The position numbers and the translations under genes are program-made. From Flagellimonas sp. CMM7 (GTDB lineage Bacteria > Bacteroidota > Bacteroidia > Flavobacteriales > Flavobacteriaceae), in assembly GCF_021390195.1 (NCBI RefSeq), contig NZ_CP090003.1, positions 3,183,501 to 3,247,500 on the forward strand: a stretch of 64,000 bases of DNA, given 5' to 3'. Below the pieces are notes generated by a model. That model was not told where the DNA came from and made no database searches. It saw only the letters and a program-made list of their open reading frames with translations. Each line of letters opens with the position of its first letter. The first letter of the stretch is position 1. Shown in pieces: positions 1-7,408 of the stretch.

Positions 1-64
1 AATTTTCGATTATTTTTAAGTGGCCTAAAACTTTTTTTGGCCGGGTTTTTGTTGTTAAAATGCT

Positions 65-1480
65 ATGAAAAAAAAATATGCTATACTTTTTCTTGCCACA
101 TTCATGTTGCAACAAGGTTTTTCGCAACAAATGGTATTGAAAAAAGGAAAAATCTTGGAGGGACTTACGGTCCAAGATTCTATACCAGACACCTTTTCAC
201 TTTATTTGCCAACTAACTTTGCTACAGAAAAAAAATGGCCTCTGTTACTGATATTTGACTTGGAAGGAAAAGAGAAGCAAGCACTTTCAATGTTTATTCA
301 AGCAGCGGAGCAAGAAGGTTATGTGCTGGTTGCACCTAGAGTTTTAGATAGTGTTTCATTGTCCAATAGCATGGTCAAAACTGGCAAGGTGATTAATAAA
401 GTAGTAAGTATTCTTCCTATTAATAAGGGGCGTGTGTACACTGCTGGAGCCTCCTCAAGTGCCCGCTTTGCCAATCTGGTGCCCATTTTTTTAAAAAATG
501 TGAAAGGTGTTATTTCTATAGGTTCATCTATTGCCAATACTGAATTACTGAATGTTAAGCGCCCATTTCATTTTATTGGTATAACAAACAAAAATGATTT
601 CAACTTCACTGAAATACTTGCTGCCAAAAAGGTTTTGGACAGGTTTAGATTTCCAAACCAACTTTTATTGCACCAAGAGCAAACAGAGTGGCCAGATATT
701 GGTTTGTTAAAGAAATCAATGCAATTGTTCACATTGGCTGCGATGGCAAAAGGTTTTGTTGCAAAGGACACAAGTTATATTGAAAAGGCATTCAATGAGG
801 ATGTTATTAAAGTGAACAGGCTTAAAAATTCGCAGAAACTACTTTTAGCCGAACGGTATATGAGTGAGATGATGTCTGTTTATGGTACGCATAAAAATTT
901 GGATTCTTTAAGGCAAATTCAAAAAAGTATAAGAAAAGATCAACGTTTTAGGGCAATGCGAAGAATAGAAAATGCAGCCTTTTTTAAAGAATCTTTATTG
1001 AAGGAAGATTACCAGTATTATATTGAAGAAGATGTTATAACTCACAATTTTAACAATCTAGGTTGGTGGAATTACCAAAAAAGCGAAATTGATAAGTTCA
1101 TTTCTGGAAGTAATATTTATGAAAAGGAAATGGGGAATCGTTTACTCGGTTACGTGAATGCTTTGGCAGAGGACAATATAGATATTGTAAAATCTGAAGC
1201 TTTGATAGATGAAGATGCCTTGGCACTATTGTATATGTTGAAAACTATTTTAGAGCCTCAGAATTTTGGATTTTATTTAGACACCATATCTCTAAGTGCA
1301 AAAAATGAAGATTTTGGAACAGCATTATTTTATTTAGAGGAGGCTTTAAAAAATGGGTTTAAAGATACCGATGCATTATATGAATTGGAGGGTACGGCCC
1401 TATTTAGAATCACGCCAAAATTCAATGCCTTGGTTGAGAAATATTTAAAAGGTGCGCGTTACGAGATTATTGAGGAATAA
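65..1480 (+). CDS. Secreted alpha/beta-hydrolase-like protein with helical C-terminal region
   Basis: A signal peptide (MKKKYAILFL...GFSQ) indicates export. Residues about 30-170 read like an esterase/hydrolase fold: the strand WPLLLIFD, then GYVLVAPR, then the turn YTAGASSSARFA where a nucleophile elbow (GxSxG) is expected. The elbow is degenerate (G-A-S-S-S-A), so catalysis is uncertain. The C-terminal 200 residues are helical and end in a TPR-like stretch (ALFYLEEALKNGF). The ATG at 65 is preferred over the one at 60 because only it opens this frame. Its stop overlaps the 3' end of the convergent DJ-1-like gene by 14 bp. Family assignment is by fold resemblance only. Confidence 0.6.
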   Translation: MKKKYAILFLATFMLQQGFSQQMVLKKGKILEGLTVQDSIPDTFSLYLPTNFATEKKWPLLLIFDLEGKEKQALSMFIQAAEQEGYVLVAPRVLDSVSLSNSMVKTGKVINKVVSILPINKGRVYTAGASSSARFANLVPIFLKNVKGVISIGSSIANTELLNVKRPFHFIGITNKNDFNFTEILAAKKVLDRFRFPNQLLLHQEQTEWPDIGLLKKSMQLFTLAAMAKGFVAKDTSYIEKAFNEDVIKVNRLKNSQKLLLAERYMSEMMSVYGTHKNLDSLRQIQKSIRKDQRFRAMRRIENAAFFKESLLKEDYQYYIEEDVITHNFNNLGWWNYQKSEIDKFISGSNIYEKEMGNRLLGYVNALAEDNIDIVKSEALIDEDALALLYMLKTILEPQNFGFYLDTISLSAKNEDFGTALFYLEEALKNGFKDTDALYELEGTALFRITPKFNALVEKYLKGARYEIIEE

Positions 1481-2204
1481 CTCTCGGAAAACTGTTTAAG
1501 TCCCAATCAATTACTAGGCCTCCTGCAATAGATTCTGCAATTTCTTTTCCATATAGATGTTCGCATAGGTATAGTGCTGCTTCAAAACTTTTAGCACCAC
1601 CAGCGGATGTAATAAATTTTCCATCGTGTACAAAAAGAACACTGTCTCTAACTTTTAGTTTGGGAAACATGGCTTTGTATTTTTCAATATCACTTGGAAA
1701 AGTTGTAGAAACCACATCGTCTAGAATTCCTGTTTTTGCCAAAACAAATGCTCCATCGCAATGAGATGTTACAAAAAGGGCTTTTTCACTCACCTTTTTC
1801 ACAAAATTTAGCATCGTGGTATCCTTTAAATCTGTATCCAAATGATGTTCCGCACTAGGTACTACCAGAATATCAATATTGGGTATGGAATCTTGTGTGT
1901 AGTCAAAATCTGGAAGGAAACGTATACCTTCAAAAGAGGTTATTGGCTCTAAGGTATTGGCAACTGTAAAAGTGTTCATGGCTTTAATACCTTTTCGATA
2001 TTGGGTATGCTGAAAAATGTCATACGGTGCTGTGAATTCCGTATTAAACACCCCATCCATAATTAAGAAAGCTACATTGTATCTATTAGCCGCTAGCTCC
2101 GGAAATTGTCTTTGAGTTGTATTTATTACATCTCCATTTTGTTTTTTATCCATACAAGAAATCGAAAACATTAGGAGTGCTAAAAGGAATATATTTTTTA
2201 TCAT
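1467..2204 (-). CDS. DJ-1/PfpI family lipoprotein
   Basis: The N-terminus is a lipoprotein signal with lipobox SISC near residue 17, so the protein should be membrane-anchored in the periplasm or outer membrane. The domain is class I glutamine-amidotransferase-like (DJ-1/PfpI): YNVAFLIMDGVFNTEF opens the first strand and LVVPSAEHH follows. The nucleophile-elbow cysteine sits in TSHCDGAFVLAKTG, and TSAGGAKSFEAALYL closes the fold. Family members include peptidase/glyoxalase-like enzymes and the ligand domains of AraC regulators; there is no HTH here. The substrate is unknown. It converges with the preceding plus-strand gene and diverges from the DUF1684 gene. Confidence 0.8.
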   Translation of the reverse strand: MIKNIFLLALLMFSISCMDKKQNGDVINTTQRQFPELAANRYNVAFLIMDGVFNTEFTAPYDIFQHTQYRKGIKAMNTFTVANTLEPITSFEGIRFLPDFDYTQDSIPNIDILVVPSAEHHLDTDLKDTTMLNFVKKVSEKALFVTSHCDGAFVLAKTGILDDVVSTTFPSDIEKYKAMFPKLKVRDSVLFVHDGKFITSAGGAKSFEAALYLCEHLYGKEIAESIAGGLVIDWDLNSFPRVIPQ

Positions 2205-2290
2205 TTTGTAAATAATTTAAATGGAGAAGCTATTGCGAAGGTACTATTAAGAATGATTTCCGTTACTTTTACCGTAAATTTTTTGAGTAG

Positions 2291-2929
2291 ATGAAATATT
2301 CAATACTTGTTTTTTCATTCTTGTTATTGGCATGTGGGCAGAATAAAAAATATCATGCTTCCACAACTGAGGTTCAAGTTAAATCATCGGCAATAAAAGA
2401 TATAATTGATTTTCAGAAAGAGTTAGATGCTACTTTCAGAAATCCTGAAACATCTCCTCTTCCGGATAGATATAGAAAAGATTTTGAGGGACTGGACTTT
2501 TTTGAACCTGACACCAATTATATTGTGAAAGCCAGATTTGAGAGAACTCCTGACGCAGTTCCGTTTTTACTTGCCACAACTACAGATGAGAAAACGGAAG
2601 AGGTGTTATATGGGATTGCTCATTTTAAACTTAACGGCATTGAACACCAGTTAGAGATATACCAAACTTTGGATTTGATGGATACAGAAAAATATAAGGA
2701 TTATCTTTTTCTACCTTTTTTAGATGAAACCAATGGAACGGAAACTTATGGAGGAGGACGTTATATCGATTTAACTATTCCAGAGGGAAATACGATTGTA
2801 ATAGACTTCAATAAGGCTTACAATCCTTATTGTGTTTACAATAAAAAATACTCCTGCCCTCTAGTGCCAAGGCAAAATTATTTGAGAACTAATATGAGGG
2901 CAGGAGTGAAAGCTTTTAATAAGGATTAA
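2291..2929 (+). CDS. DUF1684 domain lipoprotein
   Basis: The lipoprotein signal MKYSILVFSFLLLACGQ puts a cysteine at residue 15, so the protein is envelope-anchored. The rest matches the DUF1684 pattern: FQKELDATFRNPETSPL, then KDFEGLDFFEPD, then the late GGGRYIDLTIPEGN, DFNKAYNPYCVYN and CPLVPRQNYL blocks. The function of this family is unknown. The gene starts 86 bp from the divergent DJ-1-like gene, so the two share a promoter region. A hairpin terminator follows directly after the stop codon. Confidence 0.85.
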   Translation: MKYSILVFSFLLLACGQNKKYHASTTEVQVKSSAIKDIIDFQKELDATFRNPETSPLPDRYRKDFEGLDFFEPDTNYIVKARFERTPDAVPFLLATTTDEKTEEVLYGIAHFKLNGIEHQLEIYQTLDLMDTEKYKDYLFLPFLDETNGTETYGGGRYIDLTIPEGNTIVIDFNKAYNPYCVYNKKYSCPLVPRQNYLRTNMRAGVKAFNKD

Positions 2930-2930
2930 A

Positions 2931-2960
2931 AAAGCCTTAATCCCAAAGGAGTAAGGCTTT
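2931..2960 (+). terminator. Rho-independent-type terminator after DUF1684 gene
   Basis: Perfect 9-bp stem AAAGCCTTA / TAAGGCTTT around a 12-nt loop, two bases after the stop. It lies between convergent genes and could also stop the barrel-protein transcript coming from the other side. Confidence 0.7.
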
Positions 2961-2988
2961 CTATTAGCATTAAAATATTTTTTTGGGT

Positions 2989-4065
2989 CTAGAAAGAATA
3001 AATGGCGGCAAAAAGAACAGAAGCCAAACTTGCGGTTGGTGCCAAATCGTTGTCGATAAATGCATCTTCAGATGTGCTGTCCAATCTTATTTCTGGTTTT
3101 AGAATCAAATCGCCAATTGTAGCACTTCCAGTAAGTGTTACGGCAAATACATTTGCATCTCCGTCAGCATCGGATCCAATTCCCACACCATCACCAAACG
3201 AATCTCCAGTCATAAAGTATTCTCCACGCAAACCAATAGTAAAGTTTTCCGAAGTTGCATATTGCGGATAAAGAGCTGCTCCTGTAAAGCTGCCTCCGTC
3301 ATCTTCTTGACTAAAGTGAGCGGCATTTATTCCCAAGAAAAAATCTTCACTTAAGTCAAAACCCCCTGTATAGTCAATTTCAAACCCACCTTGGCTATAT
3401 AGAAAGTTTAAAAATTGTCCTGAGTACCCCAACTGTGCGCCAACGGCATAATCTCCTGTGCCATTTAGTTCTGTTAAATCTGTTGGGTTCATCACCGCAA
3501 GCATAGCTGACCACTCATTTCCTAAATCGAAGTCCGCTTTTAAACCGGTGTGGCTAAAAGGACCGTATGAAAATAAGTAAGAAGTGCTATAGTTAAAATT
3601 AGCTGCAGGGGAAATTACTTCGTAACCTAGAAAGGTATTGAAATTTCCAAAAGTCAACGTTACGGCATCACTAACATTCCAGTATACATACAATTGGTTG
3701 AGAATTTCGCCAGTTCCTCCACCAGCAGAGTTTAAATATTGTGGTGAATTAAACGTGGCGTCCGATCCTCTTGGTCCAAAAACCAAATCAGCAACAAATC
3801 CAACTTTTTCACCTTCATAAGCTGCAATTACATTGGCCATGCCTAGAGAAAACCCATCTAAATTTGCAAATGAAGATCCAGGTGCAATAGCATCTTCACC
3901 ATTTGGAGCGGTAAGATTGGTTCTGTAATAAGCATCAACAGTCCCGCTAAATTCAAATTTCGGTTTTGCTTCTTCTGCGTCTTGTCCAAAAGCAGTTAGA
4001 GATACTAATGCTAATGCAGCCAGAGCTAAATTTTTTATGTATTTTGTGTTTATAATCGTTTTCAT
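2989..4065 (-). CDS. Outer-membrane beta-barrel (porin-like) protein linked to amt
   Basis: A signal peptide ends at LTAFGQ. The mature protein starts FEFSGTVDAYYRTN and continues with alternating aromatic/glycine strands (LGMANVIAAYEG, LYVYWNVSDAVTLTFGNF, FTIGLRGEYFMTG). It ends in IYSF, a terminal Phe as expected for BAM-inserted barrels. This resembles the bbp2/OmpL-like beta-barrel family common in Bacteroidota. It is the third gene of a P-II, ammonium transporter, barrel series, which suggests (inference) that it provides outer-membrane passage for ammonium or a nitrogen compound. A stem-loop in the 117-bp gap from amt may lower its expression relative to amt. Confidence 0.8.
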   Translation of the reverse strand: MKTIINTKYIKNLALAALALVSLTAFGQDAEEAKPKFEFSGTVDAYYRTNLTAPNGEDAIAPGSSFANLDGFSLGMANVIAAYEGEKVGFVADLVFGPRGSDATFNSPQYLNSAGGGTGEILNQLYVYWNVSDAVTLTFGNFNTFLGYEVISPAANFNYSTSYLFSYGPFSHTGLKADFDLGNEWSAMLAVMNPTDLTELNGTGDYAVGAQLGYSGQFLNFLYSQGGFEIDYTGGFDLSEDFFLGINAAHFSQEDDGGSFTGAALYPQYATSENFTIGLRGEYFMTGDSFGDGVGIGSDADGDANVFAVTLTGSATIGDLILKPEIRLDSTSEDAFIDNDLAPTASLASVLFAAIYSF

Positions 4066-4143
4066 ATCTTAATCATTTTAGGTGCCCTCTGTAAGAGGAT
4101 CATTTAATTGTAAATAGAGTTTTGTAATTTGAAAAGGTTATAT

Positions 4144-4171
4144 AACGGAGCGTTCTGCCAAACGCTCCGTT
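4144..4171 (-). terminator. Stem-loop between amt and barrel gene
   Basis: Perfect 11-bp inverted repeat AACGGAGCGTT / AACGCTCCGTT with a 6-nt loop, 12 bp past the amt stop. The T-run is on the plus-strand side (4173-4180). For the amt transcript the U-tract is weak, so it may act as a partial terminator or as an mRNA-stabilising hairpin. Confidence 0.55.
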
Positions 4172-4182
4172 TCCTTTTTTTA

Positions 4183-5439
4183 CTAGTGTTGATTCATTCT
4201 AAAGTCAGCGTATGCATCCATACCATGTTCGTGGATATCCAGGCCTTCCAATTCTTCTTCTTCGGAAACTCGTAAGCCAGAAACTTTCTTGATAGTAAAC
4301 AATATGATAAATGCAGTAAGGGAACAGAATGTTGCTGCTGCACCTACTCCTGCTAACTGCACTAAAAACTGGTCCATACCGGCAAGTTGTCCAAATAGGC
4401 CAACTGCAAGAGTACCCCAGATACCGCAAATTAAATGCACTGCTACGGCACCTACAGGATCATCAAGTTTAAGTTTATCGACAAGGGCAACACCAAATAC
4501 AATGATGACGCCCGCTAAGAGTCCAATAATCACTGCTTCATTTGGTGACATTTGGTCTGCGCCAGCAGTAATACCAACCAATCCTCCTAGAATACCATTC
4601 AAGAACATGGTTAGGTCAAAGTTTTTGTATTTGACCCATGAGGTTAGGAACGCGGCAACTCCGCCTGCGGCCGCGGCCAAACATGTAGTAACCAATACCA
4701 ATGAGGTACCAGCTGGATCTCCTGAAAGCACAGAGCCTCCATTAAAACCAAACCACCCTAACCAGAGTATCAATACACCGGCTGCCGCCAATGGCAAGTT
4801 GTGTCCGGGAATGGCTTTTGGTTTTCCGTCTTCTCCAAATTTTCCAATTCTAGAACCTAATAGATAAATGGCAATCAAAGCGCCCCATCCACCTACAGAG
4901 TGAACCAAGGTGGATCCAGCAAAATCGTAGAATCCTTCGGCTTCGCCATAAGCAAGCGATGATAAGAAACCGCCACCCCACTGCCAAGAACCTACTATTG
5001 GATAAACAAGGCCTACATATATTAAGGTAAAAATCATAAAACCACCTAGTTTGATACGTTCTGCTACCGCACCAGAAACAATAGTTGCTGCTGTAGCCGC
5101 AAACATACCTTGGAACAAGAAATCTGTCCACCAAGTGTATCCGCCATCTGCATACTCCGGAGTCATTCCACCTTCAGGAGCTGCAATTCCAAATCCTGCA
5201 AATTTGAAGAACCCAGTAGCTCCGTTTTCAAAACCGGGGTACATTAAATTAAACCCCCCAATATAATAGAGCAGTAACCCTACACATATAATAAATACAT
5301 TTTTAAATAGAATATTAACGGTATTCTTTTGTCTGGTAAGACCAATCTCTAAGAAAGAAAAACCTAGGTGCATAAAAAACACCAGGGCGGTACAAACCAT
5401 CATCCATACGTTATTCGCTGTAAATAATCCTGCGTCCAT
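4183..5439 (-). CDS. amt: Ammonium transporter (Amt/MEP/Rh family)
   Basis: Inner-membrane ammonium channel of about 11 helices; 418 residues is a normal family length. It starts directly in TM1 with NNVWMMVCTALVFFMHLGF, with no cleaved signal. Family hallmarks follow: TDFLFQGMFAATAATIVSGA, the DFAGSTLVHSVGGWGAL block that contains the first conserved pore His, HNLPLAAAGVLILWLGWFGF, and the second-His region DPVGAVAVHLICGIWGT. The C-terminal tail is cytosolic and acidic (SEEEELEGLD), in the position where P-II proteins dock. It lies 32 bp downstream of the P-II gene and is almost certainly co-transcribed with it. Confidence 0.96.
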   Translation of the reverse strand: MDAGLFTANNVWMMVCTALVFFMHLGFSFLEIGLTRQKNTVNILFKNVFIICVGLLLYYIGGFNLMYPGFENGATGFFKFAGFGIAAPEGGMTPEYADGGYTWWTDFLFQGMFAATAATIVSGAVAERIKLGGFMIFTLIYVGLVYPIVGSWQWGGGFLSSLAYGEAEGFYDFAGSTLVHSVGGWGALIAIYLLGSRIGKFGEDGKPKAIPGHNLPLAAAGVLILWLGWFGFNGGSVLSGDPAGTSLVLVTTCLAAAAGGVAAFLTSWVKYKNFDLTMFLNGILGGLVGITAGADQMSPNEAVIIGLLAGVIIVFGVALVDKLKLDDPVGAVAVHLICGIWGTLAVGLFGQLAGMDQFLVQLAGVGAAATFCSLTAFIILFTIKKVSGLRVSEEEELEGLDIHEHGMDAYADFRMNQH

Positions 5440-5471
5440 AATCTTTAAATATTGTTAGTTAGTTTAGTTGA

Positions 5472-5810
5472 TTAGTTTATTCCGGCGCTTCCGCTTTCCT
5501 TGGTTCTTATTCTGTAAGCTTCCATAACATCAGAAACAAAGATCTTCCCGTCTCCAACATTTCCTGTGGAAGCAGAACTCAACAAAGTTTCTATGGTGCG
5601 TTCTAAGAAGTCATCAGATACTACGATAACCAAATACCTTCTTTGTATATCTGAAGTGCTGTACGATATACCGCGATAAACATGTCCTTGTTTTTCATTG
5701 CCAACTCCTGTTACATCCCAGTAACTGAAGAAGTTCACCTCAATTTCATGAAGCGCTTTTTTCACCTCATCAAATTTTGATTTTCTAATAATTGCCTCGA
5801 CTTTTTTCAT
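5472..5810 (-). CDS. glnB: P-II family nitrogen regulator
   Basis: Small trimeric signal protein of 112 residues that reports nitrogen and energy status and gates Amt. It begins MKKVEAIIRKSKFDEVKKAL as in GlnB/GlnK. The T-loop reads GNEKQGHVYRGISYS and is one residue shorter than in E. coli GlnB; Tyr50 aligns with the uridylylated Tyr51. The sequence after it (STSDIQRRYL) diverges from the usual hydrophobic run. The ATP-binding B-loop TGNVGDGKIFV and C-loop RIRTKESG are intact. Being first in an operon with amt favours a GlnK-like role. Whether Tyr50 is modified cannot be told from sequence. Confidence 0.93.
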   Translation of the reverse strand: MKKVEAIIRKSKFDEVKKALHEIEVNFFSYWDVTGVGNEKQGHVYRGISYSTSDIQRRYLVIVVSDDFLERTIETLLSSASTGNVGDGKIFVSDVMEAYRIRTKESGSAGIN

Positions 5811-5833
5811 AATTAAGTAGTTAATTGATGCGT

Positions 5834-5841
5834 CAAATATA
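5834..5841 (-). promoter_or_regulatory. -7 box for P-II/amt operon
   Basis: On the minus strand TATATTTG matches the Bacteroidota -7 consensus TAnnTTTG, 23 bp upstream of the P-II start. No clear TTTG -33 element is seen. Confidence 0.45.
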
Positions 5842-5907
5842 TATTAATTCCATGCAGACCATAAATAAATATGGGTAGTTGAATATATTTTTATGTTTTA
5901 AAAAGAA

Positions 5908-5931
5908 ATACCCCTATTATTTTAGGGGTAT
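5908..5931 (-). terminator. Terminator downstream of crcB
   Basis: Nine-bp stem ATACCCCTA / TAGGGGTAT with a 6-nt loop, followed on the minus strand by TTCTTTTT. It lies 147 bp past the crcB stop and upstream of the P-II promoter, so it most likely ends the crcB transcript. Confidence 0.55.
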
Positions 5932-6078
5932 CTAATTTTATATATGTTTTTATTAAATATTTAATGATTTTTCTTTAATATCAGTATTGTATTTCAACGA
6001 TATAAGATGAAAATCATCGATTTCAATGAAAAATGTTCAATAAATAACAAAAAGAATTAAGAAAAATTGATTTTATAA

Positions 6079-6453
6079 CTATTGGCCCAGTTTTGAGAGC
6101 CATATACCTAAAGCAACAGCTAGAACGCCGACTATAATACTGGCAATGGTGTAAATGGAAAAATGAAAAAGCTCGCTATTTTTTAATAGACTATGTTTTT
6201 CAAAGGCAAATGCGGAAAAAGTTGTGAATCCGCCGCAAAAACCGGTCGCAAGGAAAAGAGTACTGTTAATTGAAAGTAAATTGTTTCGTGAAGATAGGCC
6301 CAGAATAACACCAATAAGAAGACAACCAGCAATGTTGACTAAAAAAGTGCCTAAGAAGAAGTTTTGAAGTAAAATATTTAAGGGCTTAGAGATAACGTAA
6401 CGAAGAACACTACCTAATCCACCGCCTAAAAAAACAAGAAAAGCCTGCTTCAT
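6079..6453 (-). CDS. crcB: Fluoride ion channel CrcB/Fluc
   Basis: Four-helix dual-topology fluoride exporter; 124 residues is the usual length. Signature stretches are all present: FLGGGLGSVLRYVIS at the N-terminus, GTFLVNIAGCLLIG in TM2, and ATGFCGGFTTFSAFAFE, which carries the TM3 break and the Phe residues that line the pore. Only one crc gene is present, consistent with a homodimer. No fluoride riboswitch was recognised upstream. Instead a 59-codon membrane microprotein gene ends 16 bp before the crcB start, so the two are probably co-transcribed. Confidence 0.93.
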   Translation of the reverse strand: MKQAFLVFLGGGLGSVLRYVISKPLNILLQNFFLGTFLVNIAGCLLIGVILGLSSRNNLLSINSTLFLATGFCGGFTTFSAFAFEKHSLLKNSELFHFSIYTIASIIVGVLAVALGIWLSKLGQ

Positions 6454-6469
6454 ACCCTAAAGGTACAAA

Positions 6470-6649
6470 CTATACCGCTTTCTTGTATTCGGTTTCGGAG
6501 GGTTCACGGGGAAGAATTTTCGTAATTGAGGTCTTCGAGATTTTTTGAGTTGGTTTTCTAAACCTTTCACTAGCTCCATTGACGCTAAAAATCAATAGAA
6601 TTGCGTTGATAGCAAGCAAAATGAATAGAAGTGCGAAAAATGTTATCAT
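6470..6649 (-). CDS. 59-residue single-helix membrane microprotein (TFF family, copy C)
   Basis: A short open frame from ATG 6649 to TAG 6470 encodes 59 residues. It has an N-terminal hydrophobic helix (MITFFALLFILLAINAILL), then IFSVNG, then a basic cytosol-like tail containing RKPTQKISKTS and ending SETEYKKAV. The first 24 residues align without gaps to two tiny proteins near 22.5-22.75 kb. Met1, Thr3, Phe4, Phe5, Leu8, Leu11, Leu12, Asn15, Leu18, Leu19, Ser22, Val23 and Asn24 are the same in all three. The stop is 16 bp from crcB. Function is unknown; amino-acid conservation with different codons supports it being translated. Confidence 0.65.
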   Translation of the reverse strand: MITFFALLFILLAINAILLIFSVNGASERFRKPTQKISKTSITKILPREPSETEYKKAV

Positions 6650-6763
6650 TTGTATATGCTAAACTAATGTTAAACAAAAGTACGTCTTTTCCTATAGTAT
6701 ACGAATCACACTCTGATTAAAGTTGTAAAACTTTTATTTTTTGTGGTGAAGTCAGTGTTCTTG

Positions 6764-6952
6764 TTAATTTTTGAGAAAGTATTTAATGAGGAACAAAATT
6801 ATTACGAATATGATAAAGGAAATCAAAACCCATTTTACCCCTTTGTAATTTTTCTTGTGCATGGTTTTATCCTTTCGGTATGATAGGGCTATCACCACTA
6901 CAAAAACAATAAAGAAAAGTGCTGCAAAAATTAACTGTCCTGTGCTGAACAT
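6764..6952 (-). CDS. Small two-helix membrane protein, unknown function
   Basis: 62 residues with two hydrophobic segments (about 7-25, LIFAALFFIVFVVVIALSY, and about 42-58, VLISFIIFVIILFLIKYF). They are separated by a lysine-rich loop (RKDKTMHKKNYKG), so both ends probably face outward from a basic cytosolic hairpin. It diverges from the MazG-like gene 40 bp away and lies upstream of the microprotein-crcB pair on the same strand, 114 bp before it. No named family was recognised. Confidence 0.6.
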   Translation of the reverse strand: MFSTGQLIFAALFFIVFVVVIALSYRKDKTMHKKNYKGVKWVLISFIIFVIILFLIKYFLKN

Positions 6953-6992
6953 ATTTTATATTTTTACGCAAAGCTAAATCAATTAAAGAATA

Positions 6993-7379
6993 ATGGAAAG
7001 TAAAATAAAGGCTGTGGAGCTATTCCACAATTCTTTTGGTCTAGGTGTTTTGAAGGAACCAAAAGCCAATCTGGGAGAAGCTAAGAATGAATTGCGGTTC
7101 AATCTTATGGATGAAGAAAATAAGGAGTATTTGGAGGCTGCCAATGAGGGTGACCTGGTTGAGGTTGCCGACGCTTTGGGCGATATGCTGTATATACTTT
7201 GTGGGACTATTTTGGAGCATGGAATGCAATACAAAATTGAAGAAGTTTTTGAAGAAATCCAGCGCAGCAATATGAGCAAGTTGGGATCGGATGGTAATCC
7301 TATTTACAGGGAAGACGGTAAAGTGCTTAAAGGGCCTAACTATTTCAAACCTGATATTCAAGGAGTTTTAGACAAATAA
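6993..7379 (+). CDS. MazG-like / PRA-PH-type nucleoside triphosphate pyrophosphohydrolase
   Basis: All-alpha NTP pyrophosphatase-like protein of 128 residues. The metal-binding acidic pattern is visible as DEENKEYLEAANEGDLVE followed by ADALGDMLYILCGT, i.e. ExxE then ExxD as in the MazG/HisE superfamily. The C-terminal half (MSKLGSDGNPIYREDGKVLKG) matches the flavobacterial version that is usually annotated only by superfamily. Likely role: hydrolysis of a (deoxy)nucleoside triphosphate to monophosphate and pyrophosphate, either in house-cleaning or in a nucleotide pathway. The substrate cannot be deduced. It converges with ilvE. Confidence 0.8.
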   Translation: MESKIKAVELFHNSFGLGVLKEPKANLGEAKNELRFNLMDEENKEYLEAANEGDLVEVADALGDMLYILCGTILEHGMQYKIEEVFEEIQRSNMSKLGSDGNPIYREDGKVLKGPNYFKPDIQGVLDK

Positions 7380-7407
7380 AAAAAGCGCCTTTAAGGCGCT
7401 TTTTTTA
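7378..7407 (+). terminator. Bidirectional terminator between MazG-like gene and ilvE
   Basis: Stem AAAAAGCGCC / GGCGCTTTTT around TTTAA, with A-run before and T-run after. It can stop transcription from both converging genes. Confidence 0.85.
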
Positions 7408-7408
7408 T

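Noticed and set aside
1..64. GGCC inverted repeat with T-run at left edge as a terminator
   Set aside because: Only a 4-bp stem with a long loop; upstream gene not visible.
4289..4867. Long open frame (192 codons) antisense to amt
   Set aside because: Pro/Ala/Asn-rich low-complexity translation and full overlap with a clear amt gene; an artefact of the GC-richer amt codons.
6454..6469. Possible fluoride riboswitch before crcB
   Set aside because: The 16-bp gap is too short, and the upstream region of the microprotein lacks the conserved GG-rich pseudoknot core.
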